Positions 1 to 7,235 of a DNA stretch of 64,000 nt are shown piece after piece. Made by a program: the position numbers and the translations under genes. The stretch is from Jongsikchunia kroppenstedtii DSM 45133 (GTDB lineage Bacteria; Actinomycetota; Actinomycetes; Mycobacteriales; Mycobacteriaceae), in assembly GCF_000380485.1 (NCBI RefSeq), contig NZ_AQYG01000040.1:60813-124812 (forward strand). The letters run 5' to 3'. Under the pieces are notes generated by a model. The model was not told the origin of the DNA. It worked only from the letters and a program-made list of their open reading frames with translations, and ran no database searches. Every line of letters starts with the position of its first letter. Position 1 is the stretch's first letter.

Positions 1-2
1 TC

Positions 3-266
3 CGCATCAGCGGCGCTCTGGATGCGGATGGATTGAGTGTGTTCGCTACCGCGGCGTCAGCGATCCTTGTCTGGATGCAGGCCAAAAAGTACGTAGCGCT
101 ATCGGAGGCGTACGCAGTCACCAGTCATGAGATTGAGTTAGTGGCGGCATCGTTCGAATCGGTTGGCACGGAAGAGATCTGGGCGCAACAGGTTCATGAT
201 GCCGAGGCCGCGTTTAGTCGGGAACATACAATGTGGAAGGCGCGACGCCAGGGCCCGACGACCTAA
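3..266 (+). CDS. SLATT-domain membrane protein, C-terminal part (cut by window edge)
   Basis: The reading frame is open from the left edge to a stop at 264-266, so only the C-terminal part (about 87 residues) is visible. It has a hydrophobic stretch (AASAILVWMQAKKY) followed by the signature tail of SLATT/DUF4231 proteins: a Y..T..EI helix, a WAQQVHDAEAAF helix and the near-invariant SREHTMWKARR end. SLATT proteins have two membrane helices and are predicted effectors in nucleotide-sensing conflict systems; here the sensor or partner gene would lie left of the window. It converges on the antitoxin-like gene. The family call is from recognised motifs; its role here is unknown. Confidence 0.7.
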   Translation, partial: RISGALDADGLSVFATAASAILVWMQAKKYVALSEAYAVTSHEIELVAASFESVGTEEIWAQQVHDAEAAFSREHTMWKARRQGPTT

Positions 267-348
267 GTTCGGCGTCACGACTGCGTCCAAATGGCGTATC
301 TGACTCGGGGACGACCGGGTGAGGTGCTCAGGTATTGGAAGGTTCTGG

Positions 349-897
349 TCAATCTGCGATCAGATCCCTCGCCATTGCGCGGAGTTCGTCGTCACAGTCC
401 CCCGAGACAGCGAGTTCGGCCGGTGATCGTGGGTCGTCGCTAAAGCCGGTCGGGCTCAACCACCAGGACGCGACGCCCCAGGGGTCATCCTGTGCGCCCA
501 GGAGTTGGTTGATCTTCGCGACGATCGGACGTACCCGGTGATCGGCGGTATCGAACTGGAATGCGGGATAGAGGATGACGTTTCCAACCGGCAATCCCAC
601 AATCCCACCGCGACCCCAGAGGCTGGTGGTCTCCTCGCCTCCGACAACACGCCTGACCGCGACTGAATCGAGCATCGGGTGCTCGCGGAGAATCGAAACA
701 ACAGCTTGCGCCGCGATGGAGGTGCTGGCGTCGCTTGTTGCTGGGGCCGGGTCAACGTCTACTCCGGCTCGCCGCGCGGACACCAATTTCGCGACCGGCT
801 TGCTACGTCGGGTGATGATGATGTCCTCCATGTCCGCGTCCTCAATTAGTCGCCTCCAACGCGCTTTCGCCTCAGTGACAGACACGTACCGGGCCAT
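349..897 (-). CDS. Phd/YefM-like plus MbcA/ParS-type antitoxin fusion
   Basis: A 182-residue protein. Residues 1-45 resemble Phd/YefM antitoxins (VSVTEAKARWRRLIEDA, then ITRRSKPVAKLV). The C-terminal half resembles the toxin-binding domain of MbcA/ParS/Xre antitoxins (LYPAFQFD, INQLLGAQDDPWGVASWWL). MbcA-type antitoxins normally neutralise RES-domain toxins. I start at ATG 897 because AGGAGG lies about 8 nt upstream; this start sits 26 bp inside the end of rep, implying coupled expression. No RES or other toxin gene is adjacent, so the partner is missing, elsewhere, or the protein acts alone. The domain calls are by motif; the toxin-antitoxin role is inferred. Confidence 0.65.
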   Translation of the reverse strand: MARYVSVTEAKARWRRLIEDADMEDIIITRRSKPVAKLVSARRAGVDVDPAPATSDASTSIAAQAVVSILREHPMLDSVAVRRVVGGEETTSLWGRGGIVGLPVGNVILYPAFQFDTADHRVRPIVAKINQLLGAQDDPWGVASWWLSPTGFSDDPRSPAELAVSGDCDDELRAMARDLIAD

Positions 898-2443
898 CAG
901 TAGAACCTCCTTCAACGTTTGCTTCCGTGAGCATCGCAACTGCGCGGGCGACGTCCGTACTGAGATTCGCGCCGTCGTTCGTCAGCGCGAATCCTCCGAC
1001 AAGACTGCTCTGGCGACAAAGTTGTCGCCGCCTGGTTACGTAGCGGTATCTGGGCTGACCGCCCGAGCTCGTGCCGCGTTGGACTCGCACACGGCGGACC
1101 GAGGGCGACACTGACGTCGGCATTTCACTGCCAATCGCACCGTAGGTAGCTTTGCTGCGCGACCATCGGCGCAGGACTCGCTTCGCCTGAATGAAGTCTT
1201 TCATCGTGACCTCAACGACCGCAACAGATTTCGATAGGCCGAGATAGCCCCAGAATCGACCCGGCCCGCGACCTCTCTGTTGCCAAGCCTCGGGCACCAA
1301 ATGCTGGTATTCCTTGTCGCCGTGCGAGTTCGGGGAGTTGTGCTTCGTGAAGTACACCGCGAGACGCTTCGGGTCGCGTGCGCGCAATCCTTCCACGACG
1401 CTCACTGCGGTTCCGGCGGCCTCGTGTGCAGCACGTTGAACCGGATTCGGATGCGCGACCACACCGGCCCAGCTGGCCGACAACCATTCCCGAAACGTCA
1501 AGCCGTGACGTCGACCAGTCGGTGGAACCAACCACAGATGCAGATGCGGCGCGCGACCGTCGTCGACTTCTGCGCAGTTGGTGCAGGTGCATCGTTGACC
1601 AGGTCGACGCCCTTGAAACTCGAGCTTCCAGACGCACCGGAGCTTGACGCCCCACTGCCGTTCAAAACGCTTGCGCCACAGATCAAAATGCCGCTTTACT
1701 TCCTTGCCGGATGACGCGACTGGCAGCCAGCACCGAGGATAAGTCAGCGTGACCATCGCCGGAATTCCGCATCCGTCGATCAAGGGGGAGTAGTCAATCT
1801 GCGCGAGCGATCGGCACATCGACGCCCGACTCTTTCGCGACCACTCCGCAATCTCCCGTTGCGGCGCCGGGTCGACGAACTCGCCGCGCGCGCGCAGGTC
1901 GGCAGCCTGCATGTCGACATCAATCCGATGGCGCCGCGTCAGACGCTCCAACGTCTTGGCAGAACGCACCGGATCGTACGAACGGAGTTGCACTGCGCCA
2001 CCAGAGATCTCGACAGTGAAGCGCCGTGAATCCGGCTGGCACCCACGCAAGTCCGATCCCGACGCCCACGGCGACGCAGATGGGAAGGCTGCCGCCGCAC
2101 GAGCGATGCCGCAGCTGTCAGGGAAGCGGAGGTCTACCGCAGCCCGTACGTCCGCGGCGAGTTCTGGCACATATAACAAGCCCGCGCCTTCGGCGCTGGC
2201 GTCGGCGGGTCCGGCCCCGCCTTCGGCGCCCGCTCCCGCGCTTTCGCTTCGCACGCGCGTCCGCGGGTCCGGGCCGGCCTTGTCCGCCGCCGCCACGACC
2301 GCGTTGACCAATGCCGACTCATCAAACGAGTTCGGGAGACGCAATGCTGCCGCGACACCGGGAAGGGCGCCCGGTGCCTTGCCATCCGATAACGCTGGTT
2401 GCGTCCGGCGGGTGGTGCGCTTGTTGATCGGGTTCTGGTGCAT
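872..2443 (-). CDS. Rolling-circle replication initiator (HUH-type Rep)
   Basis: A 523-residue protein with the three motifs of HUH replication endonucleases: a hydrophobic strand VTLTYP at about 231-236, the metal-binding HLHLW at 300-304, and a catalytic-tyrosine motif AVYFTKH with Tyr364. Four cysteines in CTCTNC and nearby may bind zinc. The first 150 residues are low-complexity, Ala/Gly rich. Such Reps initiate rolling-circle replication of actinobacterial plasmids and integrative elements (AICE-like). GGAG 9 nt upstream supports the ATG at 2443. It lies beside the attachment-site remnant and overlaps the antitoxin gene, which fits a mobile element that still carries its replication gene. 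Confidence 0.8.
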   Translation of the reverse strand: MHQNPINKRTTRRTQPALSDGKAPGALPGVAAALRLPNSFDESALVNAVVAAADKAGPDPRTRVRSESAGAGAEGGAGPADASAEGAGLLYVPELAADVRAAVDLRFPDSCGIARAAAAFPSASPWASGSDLRGCQPDSRRFTVEISGGAVQLRSYDPVRSAKTLERLTRRHRIDVDMQAADLRARGEFVDPAPQREIAEWSRKSRASMCRSLAQIDYSPLIDGCGIPAMVTLTYPRCWLPVASSGKEVKRHFDLWRKRFERQWGVKLRCVWKLEFQGRRPGQRCTCTNCAEVDDGRAPHLHLWLVPPTGRRHGLTFREWLSASWAGVVAHPNPVQRAAHEAAGTAVSVVEGLRARDPKRLAVYFTKHNSPNSHGDKEYQHLVPEAWQQRGRGPGRFWGYLGLSKSVAVVEVTMKDFIQAKRVLRRWSRSKATYGAIGSEMPTSVSPSVRRVRVQRGTSSGGQPRYRYVTRRRQLCRQSSLVGGFALTNDGANLSTDVARAVAMLTEANVEGGSTDGPVRVCH

Positions 2444-2626
2444 GAGATTCGACTCCGGCCCTGGCTCTGGTGGTCACAGAGTCGGGGTTCATGTCAGGAG
2501 CCGAACCGAAGTTCGAAGGGGCCAAAATGGGGCCAACCGTTGCGAGGTAGCCCTACGACGCGTCGTATGCGTTCTGTGCGTCGCAGGTCATCGGCCGTGG
2601 ATCGCCGATCTCAGACCCTCCACCAT

Positions 2627-2670
2627 CTGAAAAGCGGAAGGTCGCCGGTTCGATCCCGGCCCTGGCCACC
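2627..2670 (+). other. Attachment-site remnant: 3' part of tRNA-Phe
   Basis: The sequence from CTGAAAAGCGG (anticodon loop with GAA, 2627-2637) through the T-arm (GGTTCGATCCC) to the acceptor end CTGGCCACC at 2670 matches the 3' half of actinobacterial tRNA-Phe as I remember it. The bases upstream (CCCTCCACCAT) do not match a tRNA-Phe 5' half, so this is not an intact gene. It is what remains at the distal end when an element integrates into the 3' end of a tRNA: the intact tRNA should be at the other end, left of the window. It marks the right boundary of the Rep element. Confidence 0.8.
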
Positions 2671-2672
2671 GC

Positions 2673-2701
2673 AAAAGCCTGCTGATCGCAGCAGGCTTTT
2701 T
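2673..2701 (+). terminator. Rho-independent terminator of the original tRNA-Phe
   Basis: A perfect 12-bp stem (AAAAGCCTGCTG / CAGCAGGCTTTT) with an ATCG loop followed by T residues begins 2 nt after the tRNA remnant. It is probably the native tRNA-Phe terminator left in place when the element inserted. It also lies beyond the 3' end of the marR gene reading toward it. Confidence 0.85.
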
Positions 2702-2729
2702 CTGTTTGACGCGGTCGTCGCTCGGAATC

Positions 2730-3230
2730 TCAGTCATCGAGATGGGCGAGTAGTCGCCGCGTGATCCGGTCGAGTGCCCGGCGATCCGCGGGCGACAGCA
2801 CCGAGAGGATGCGCGTCTCGTTCTCGACATGCTCGGTGACGACGGTGTCGATGAGCCGGCGACCCTCACCGGTGAACGCGATCCGGATCGATCGACGGTC
2901 TTCGGGGTCGGCCGTCCGCCGTACCAGGCCGGCGCGTTCGAGGCGATCGAGGCGGCTCGTCATGCCGGCTCGGGACATCATGAGGGCGTCCGCGAGTGCC
3001 GACGGGCTGAGTTCATAGGGTTCCCCCGAACGTCGGAGTGCCGCAAGAACATCGAACTCGCCCCGCTGCAGTCCGTGTGCGGCGAACACCGACTCGATCT
3101 TCTCGGTGCCGACCGTCAGGAGGCGGCCCAGGCGCCCCAGGATCGCCATCGCCTCGACGTCGAGGTCCGGTCGTTCCCGTCGCCACTGGTCCTCGATCAC
3201 GTCGACCGCATCTTTCTTCTGTTCGACCAC
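2730..3230 (-). CDS. MarR-family transcriptional regulator
   Basis: A 166-residue winged-helix regulator with the MarR core: LQRGEFDVLAALRRSG, then the recognition region SPSALADALMMSRAGMTSRLDRLERAGLVRR and wing ADPEDRRSIRIAFT. I place the start at GTG 3230 because a TAGAGT hexamer (3243-3238) ends 7 nt upstream, the leaderless pattern seen at many genes here; ATG codons further upstream fall inside the palindrome. It is transcribed divergently from a cupin gene across a 44-bp palindrome, so it probably represses both. The ligand is unknown. Confidence 0.85.
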   Translation of the reverse strand: MVEQKKDAVDVIEDQWRRERPDLDVEAMAILGRLGRLLTVGTEKIESVFAAHGLQRGEFDVLAALRRSGEPYELSPSALADALMMSRAGMTSRLDRLERAGLVRRTADPEDRRSIRIAFTGEGRRLIDTVVTEHVENETRILSVLSPADRRALDRITRRLLAHLDD

Positions 3231-3242
3231 CAGACAGACTCT

Positions 3243-3286
3243 ATTCGATGGCATATAGTTCGATAACGAACTATATGCCATCGAAT
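3243..3286. promoter_or_regulatory. 44-bp near-perfect palindrome, probable MarR operator
   Basis: Two perfect 20-bp arms (ATTCGATGGCATATAGTTCG and its reverse complement) flank a 4-bp ATAA centre, between marR and the cupin gene. The arms contain TATAGT on each strand, so promoter -10 elements probably lie inside the operator. The length suggests room for two MarR dimers. Confidence 0.7.
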
Positions 3287-3302
3287 CAGTTTGGAGTCTG
3301 CC

Positions 3303-3803
3303 ATGAACGCACCAACCCGCCCCGCCGCTATCCTGCGTCCCGAGGAGTCAGAGATCATCGGGGCAGGCCAGCCCGCGTCGGTGCGCCTGCTCATCGATTC
3401 GAACGAGGCCGGCGGCTCGGTCAGCACGGTCGAGGTGACCTTGGCCGAAGGCGCCGACGGAGCGACTCCGCACCATCACACGCTGTCGGATGAGGTGTTC
3501 TACGTAGCCGATGGGGAGTTGCAGGTGCTGGCCGGGGACGAGATCGTGACCGTCGCGGCCGGCGGCGCGCTGGTCGTTCCCAAGTTCATGCCGCACGCGT
3601 TCGGAGCCGCACCCGGCAGCTCCGCGCGGCTTTTCATCGCTCTCATGCCGGGCGTCGAACGACACGGCTACTTCCGATTCCTGGAGCGCCTCGCACTCGG
3701 CGAGGTCGAACCGGCCGATATCGAAGCGGCGCAACGCGACTACGACAACTACTTCGACGATGTGCCGCGCTGGTGGGAAGAGCGCAACGGCAATCGCCGC
3801 TGA
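3303..3803 (+). CDS. Cupin-domain protein under MarR control
   Basis: A 166-residue single-domain cupin. The metal-binding motif is GATPHHHTLSDEVFYVADGELQV at about residues 56-78, followed by the second cupin motif VPKFMPHAFGA. This arrangement is typical of quercetin-dioxygenase-like cupins, but the C-terminal 50 residues are not recognisable and no substrate can be assigned. ATG 3303 is preferred over TTG 3291 because GGAG is about 6 nt upstream of it. It is divergent from marR and shares the palindrome; a role in handling or sensing an aromatic or reactive compound is only a guess from that pairing. Confidence 0.75.
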   Translation: MNAPTRPAAILRPEESEIIGAGQPASVRLLIDSNEAGGSVSTVEVTLAEGADGATPHHHTLSDEVFYVADGELQVLAGDEIVTVAAGGALVVPKFMPHAFGAAPGSSARLFIALMPGVERHGYFRFLERLALGEVEPADIEAAQRDYDNYFDDVPRWWEERNGNRR

Positions 3804-3822
3804 CGGTCTCTAGCCGTGTGAG

Positions 3823-4659
3823 CTATCTGCGCGACTTGGGCGCGCTGCGGGTACGCAGCTGCTCGCCGCGACCGGCCATCGCCTGCGCGACCAGGTCGGG
3901 GTGAGTGAGCAGATAGAAGTCGCCGGCGGCGGCCTGTGCGAAGACCTGCTCGGCGGCGTCGACGGGCGACATCGCGGTCTCGCGGAGCTGCAGCATCGCC
4001 TCGCGGGCGGCTTCGGATGCCGAGGTGTCGCCGGTGCTCTCGGCGCCGCCGGCCGACTGGAAGATGTTGCTGGCCACCGAGGCCGGCAGCACCGCAGCCA
4101 CGGTGATGTCCAGCCCCGCGTCCTGCACGTCGACCAAGAGGTTCTCGGTGAGCGCGAGCACCGCGTGCTTGCTGATGATGTACGGCGCCTGCCGCGCCAC
4201 CGTCACCACGCCGCCGATCGAGGAGAGGTTCCAGATGTGCGCCGGCGCGCCGGCCTCGGCCATCCGCGGCACGAACGCCTTGACCCCGTTGAAGACGCCG
4301 GTGACGTTGATGTCGAGCAGTCGATGCCAGTTGTCGACGGGGGTGTCCCACAGATAACCGAACTGCTCGATGCCGGCGTTGTTGATCAGCAGGGTGACCG
4401 GTCCGAGTTCGGCGTAGACCGCGTCGGCCCACTCCTGCACCTGCGCCAGGTCGCGGACGTCCACGCGGTGGGCGATGGCGCGGGCGCAGGAGGCGCTGAG
4501 CTCGCAGGCCACCCGCTGCGCCGCCTCCAGGTCGACGTCGCAGATCGCGACGGCCATCCCGATCGATGCCGCGTACCGAGCCAATCCCTCGCCGACGCCG
4601 GCGCCGCCGCCGGTGATCGCGAGAACCCCGCCGCCGAATACCTGTTCCGCACTGGTCAT
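3823..4659 (-). CDS. Short-chain dehydrogenase/reductase
   Basis: A 278-residue classical SDR. The nucleotide-binding glycine motif appears as TGGGAGVGEGLA near the N terminus, NNAG as LLINNAGIEQFG, and the catalytic set as SS (LSSIGGV) with YIISK. Aspartate in CDVD after beta-2 suggests NAD(H). ATG 4659 is chosen over the upstream start because AGAGGA precedes it. Substrate is unknown. It converges on the cupin gene with a 19-bp gap. Confidence 0.85.
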   Translation of the reverse strand: MTSAEQVFGGGVLAITGGGAGVGEGLARYAASIGMAVAICDVDLEAAQRVACELSASCARAIAHRVDVRDLAQVQEWADAVYAELGPVTLLINNAGIEQFGYLWDTPVDNWHRLLDINVTGVFNGVKAFVPRMAEAGAPAHIWNLSSIGGVVTVARQAPYIISKHAVLALTENLLVDVQDAGLDITVAAVLPASVASNIFQSAGGAESTGDTSASEAAREAMLQLRETAMSPVDAAEQVFAQAAAGDFYLLTHPDLVAQAMAGRGEQLRTRSAPKSRR

Positions 4660-4775
4660 TTCTGATCCTCTCGTCCCGCGACGAGTCTTGACGTGGATCG
4701 GCCGGTTGCGGGTCACGGCTTCCATTGAGCGGGACTTGCCCGCTCCGAGACTCGCTGCTTCAGGAACCGTGGGCC

Positions 4776-5243
4776 TCAGGGGGCGTGGAAGGTGCCCAGG
4801 CCCGGGACCATCGTGCTGCGGCTGCCGGAATGCGCGTACGCGATCGCCGCGATCTGTCCGGCGCCGGTCGTCGCCATCGCGCTGGCCGAAATCGCCGGAT
4901 AGACGCTGTCGGGGATGTCGGCGACCCCACTGGCGCCGGTGTTCAGGTTGATCCAGCGCACCTCGACGCCGATGGAATAGCGCATGGGTCCGGTGGCCAT
5001 CGGGCCGGTCGCGGCGGTACCGAATTCGACGCGGCCGCCCCCGAGCCCGCTCGCCGACACGGTCTGGGTGGCGACGGGAACCGGGTCGCCCATGAAGAAC
5101 GTGACCGGCACCTGGAACGGCGTATTCACCGCGATCGGTGGTTGTACGGGCGCGGCGCCGGCTTCGGTGGCGGCCGGCGCGAGCACGGCGCCGGCGATCA
5201 GCAACGATACTGCAGTGCGACGAAACATCTTGTGCAGCTTCAT
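4776..5243 (-). CDS. Secreted protein of unknown function
   Basis: A 155-residue protein with a clear Sec signal peptide: KLHKMFRR, a hydrophobic core AVSLLIAGAVLA and a probable cleavage after AGA-AP near residue 31. The mature part is Gly/Ala/Val rich, probably all beta, without cysteines or motifs I know. AAGGAA lies 8 nt upstream of the ATG. It reads in the same direction as the SDR at 3823 with a 116-bp gap, so co-transcription is possible but not shown. Confidence 0.65.
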   Translation of the reverse strand: MKLHKMFRRTAVSLLIAGAVLAPAATEAGAAPVQPPIAVNTPFQVPVTFFMGDPVPVATQTVSASGLGGGRVEFGTAATGPMATGPMRYSIGVEVRWINLNTGASGVADIPDSVYPAISASAMATTGAGQIAAIAYAHSGSRSTMVPGLGTFHAP

Positions 5244-5428
5244 GATTGATTCCTTTTTGCCGAGGCGTTATTCGTTACCCTCAATACACTAACGTCCGTT
5301 CTCCAGTTGCGATGCCCGTTTCTCGATAGGTTCGTCCCGGGTACCGCCGTGTCGGGCACGTGACGCCCCGCAGGGGCCCGGGCAGAAGTCTGGCACCCGT
5401 GATGATCGATCCACGTAAGGAAAAAGTC

Positions 5429-5845
5429 ATGGAACTCATCCCCGTCTCCGCCACCGCCAAAGGCCCTGTCGAGCGCTTCACCGGCGATGTCTACGTCACG
5501 CCGATATCGCCGGCGCTCGAGCCGATGTACTTGGCGGCGGGCACCGTGCATTTCATGCCGGGCGCGCGCACCAATTGGCATGTCCACCCGAAGGGGCAGA
5601 TCCTGCATGTGTTGGCTGGCGTGGCCCTGGTCGGCACCCGCGACGGTGCCGTCATCGCCGCGCATGGCGGTGAGACGGTGTCGTGCGATCCGAATGTCGA
5701 GCACTGGCACGGCGCCACCGCGTCGAATCTCGCGGTGCACATCGCCATCGTCGAGGCGAGCGCCGACCATGACGGCACCGACTGGCTGGAGCCGGTGACC
5801 GAGGAGGAGTACGCCGCCGCGCAGGTGGCCGCACTGGCTCAGTAG
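5429..5845 (+). CDS. Small cupin, (R)-mandelonitrile-lyase-like
   Basis: A 138-residue single-domain cupin with metal ligands in [16 protein letters not shown] (His-x-His plus Gln/His) and the second motif in [11 protein letters not shown]. The layout resembles small manganese cupins of the hydroxynitrile-lyase/YhhW-like group, usually annotated as cupin-domain proteins near oxidoreductases. AAGGAAAA sits 8 nt before ATG 5429, and upstream in-frame codons lack a ribosome site. A real hydroxynitrile lyase activity cannot be claimed from sequence. Confidence 0.75.
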   Translation: MELIPVSATAKGPVERFTGDVYVTPISPALEPMYLAAGTVHFMPGARTNWHVHPKGQILHVLAGVALVGTRDGAVIAAHGGETVSCDPNVEHWHGATASNLAVHIAIVEASADHDGTDWLEPVTEEEYAAAQVAALAQ

Positions 5846-5885
5846 CCTCAGCACGGCGTTCGGCCGGGCGAGTAGCGTCGGATCG

Positions 5886-6485
5886 GTGGACGAGATCCGG
5901 GAGATCGCCAGGCGGCGCCTGTCTACGTTCGTCCCGCGCAGTCATGCCCTGGACGGTCGCCGGAGCGCGGCGGTCGCGCTGGCGGTGAGCACGGTCGCCG
6001 GTCGACCGGGCATCTGGCTCACCCTGCGGCCCGACGGAATGCGTGAGCATGCCGCCCAATTCGCGTTGCCGGGCGGCAGGCTCGAACCCGGTGAGACGCA
6101 CGAGCAGGCGGCGCTGCGCGAACTGGAGGAGGAGCTGGGGGTCGAGGTTGCCCAGGACCAGATACTGGGCCGGCTCGATGACTACCCGACGCGGTCTGGC
6201 TACGTGATGACGCCGATCGTCTGCTGGGCGGGCGAGGATCAGGTGCTCGCGCCGAACCCCGGCGAGGTGGCCGAGGTGTTCCATCTGACCTATGACGACC
6301 TCGACGTCGAGCCGCGGCTGCTGACCATTCCGGAGTCCGATCGGCCGGTGCTGCAGTTGCCGCTGCTGGGTCGACGCGTGCATGCCCCGACGGCGGCGAT
6401 CATCTATCAGTTCATCGAAGTCGTGCTGCGCGGCCGGTCGACGAGGGTGGATCACTACGAGCAGCCGGTGTTCGCTTGGCAGTGA
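5886..6485 (+). CDS. Nudix hydrolase, CoA-pyrophosphatase type
   Basis: A 199-residue protein with a complete Nudix box ([20 protein letters not shown], then ELGV; pattern Gx5Ex7REx2EExG) at about residues 62-86. The region before it ([20 protein letters not shown]) fits the CoA-diphosphatase subgroup (UPF0035-like), which cleaves CoA to 4'-phosphopantetheine and 3',5'-ADP. The GTG start at 5886 has a TAGCGT hexamer ending 7 nt upstream, consistent with a leaderless transcript. Confidence 0.85.
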   Translation: MDEIREIARRRLSTFVPRSHALDGRRSAAVALAVSTVAGRPGIWLTLRPDGMREHAAQFALPGGRLEPGETHEQAALRELEEELGVEVAQDQILGRLDDYPTRSGYVMTPIVCWAGEDQVLAPNPGEVAEVFHLTYDDLDVEPRLLTIPESDRPVLQLPLLGRRVHAPTAAIIYQFIEVVLRGRSTRVDHYEQPVFAWQ

Positions 6486-6508
6486 TCTACATCACTTCTG
6501 GAAGGTAT

Positions 6509-6522
6509 CGGACCGTGGTCCG
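6509..6522. promoter_or_regulatory. Inverted repeat upstream of yceI
   Basis: CGGACC-GT-GGTCCG is a perfect inverted repeat between the Nudix gene and the YceI gene, 55 bp before the latter. It could be an operator or a weak hairpin after the Nudix gene; no T-tract follows, so I favour an operator. Confidence 0.3.
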
Positions 6523-6576
6523 GTTACTCTTCAACGAAGCCCGAACAACATCAATCGATCACACCGAGGAGTCATC

Positions 6577-7134
6577 ATGACCGCACCCGCCATCTCGCAT
6601 CCGCTTCCCGCCGGCAGCACCTGGGAGGTCGACCCCGCCCACACCACGGTCACCGCGACCGTCCGGCACCTCGGTCTGTCCAAGGTGCGCGTCAACTTCC
6701 TCACCTTCGGCGGCACCATCACGATCGCCGAGGACGGCACCCCGTCCGTGACCTCGCAGGTCGACGTGACCTCGATCGATTCGCGCAACGAGCAGCGCGA
6801 CGGCCACCTCAAGTCCGGCGACTTCTTCGACGCCGAGCACAACCCGACCGCCACCTTCGTATCGACCGGTGTCCGCGCGGGCAAGGGTGAGAACGAGTAC
6901 CTGGTCGACGGCGAGTTCACCATCCGCGGCGTCAAGAAGGCCGCCACGCTGGAGCTGGAGTTCCTCGGCGTCAGCGCCGGAATGGGCGCCGGCGAGGTCG
7001 CCGCGTTCGAGGCGTCGGTCAACCTGAACCGCAAGGACTTCGGTGTGAGCTTCGACGGCGCGCTCGCCGACGGCAGCGCCGTGGTCAGCGACAAGGTCGT
7101 GCTGACCTTCGAGATCGAGGCTGTGAAGCAGTAG
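6577..7134 (+). CDS. YceI-family lipid-binding-type protein
   Basis: A 185-residue YceI-family lipocalin-like beta barrel: WEVDPAHTTVTATVRHLGLSKVRV at the N terminus, DVTSIDSRNEQRDGHLKSGDFFD in the middle, and LNRKDFGV near the end are signature segments. The family binds polyisoprenoid-like lipids in long beta barrels. No signal peptide is present, so this copy is probably cytoplasmic. GAGGAG precedes ATG 6577. A strong terminator follows, so it is probably the last gene of its transcript. Confidence 0.9.
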   Translation: MTAPAISHPLPAGSTWEVDPAHTTVTATVRHLGLSKVRVNFLTFGGTITIAEDGTPSVTSQVDVTSIDSRNEQRDGHLKSGDFFDAEHNPTATFVSTGVRAGKGENEYLVDGEFTIRGVKKAATLELEFLGVSAGMGAGEVAAFEASVNLNRKDFGVSFDGALADGSAVVSDKVVLTFEIEAVKQ

Positions 7135-7179
7135 CCAGCACGCAGTGAGCCGCACCCCACGACAACAGGGGTGACCCGG

Positions 7180-7217
7180 AACCGGCCCGTTGGCAGCACC
7201 CTGCCGACGGGCCGGTT
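7180..7217 (+). terminator. Strong hairpin terminator after yceI
   Basis: A 17-bp stem (AACCGGCCCGTTGGCAG against CTGCCGACGGGCCGGTT, one G-T pair) with a CACC loop, ending in TTTCC. It separates yceI from the adenylate cyclase gene. Confidence 0.75.
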
Positions 7218-7235
7218 TCCTATACTTCAGGGCAG

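Noticed and set aside
872..2443. Classifying Rep as a relaxase or transposase
   Set aside because: HLH plus a single YFTKH tyrosine and no helicase or transposase ends fit a plasmid-like Rep best.
2595..2670. A complete tRNA gene ending at 2670
   Set aside because: The upstream half cannot form the acceptor, D-arm or anticodon stem 5' strands of tRNA-Phe.
2399..2764. Frame ending GPKWGQPLRGSP that resembles an integrase tail next to the attachment site
   Set aside because: It has no recombinase motif and runs through the tRNA remnant and terminator.
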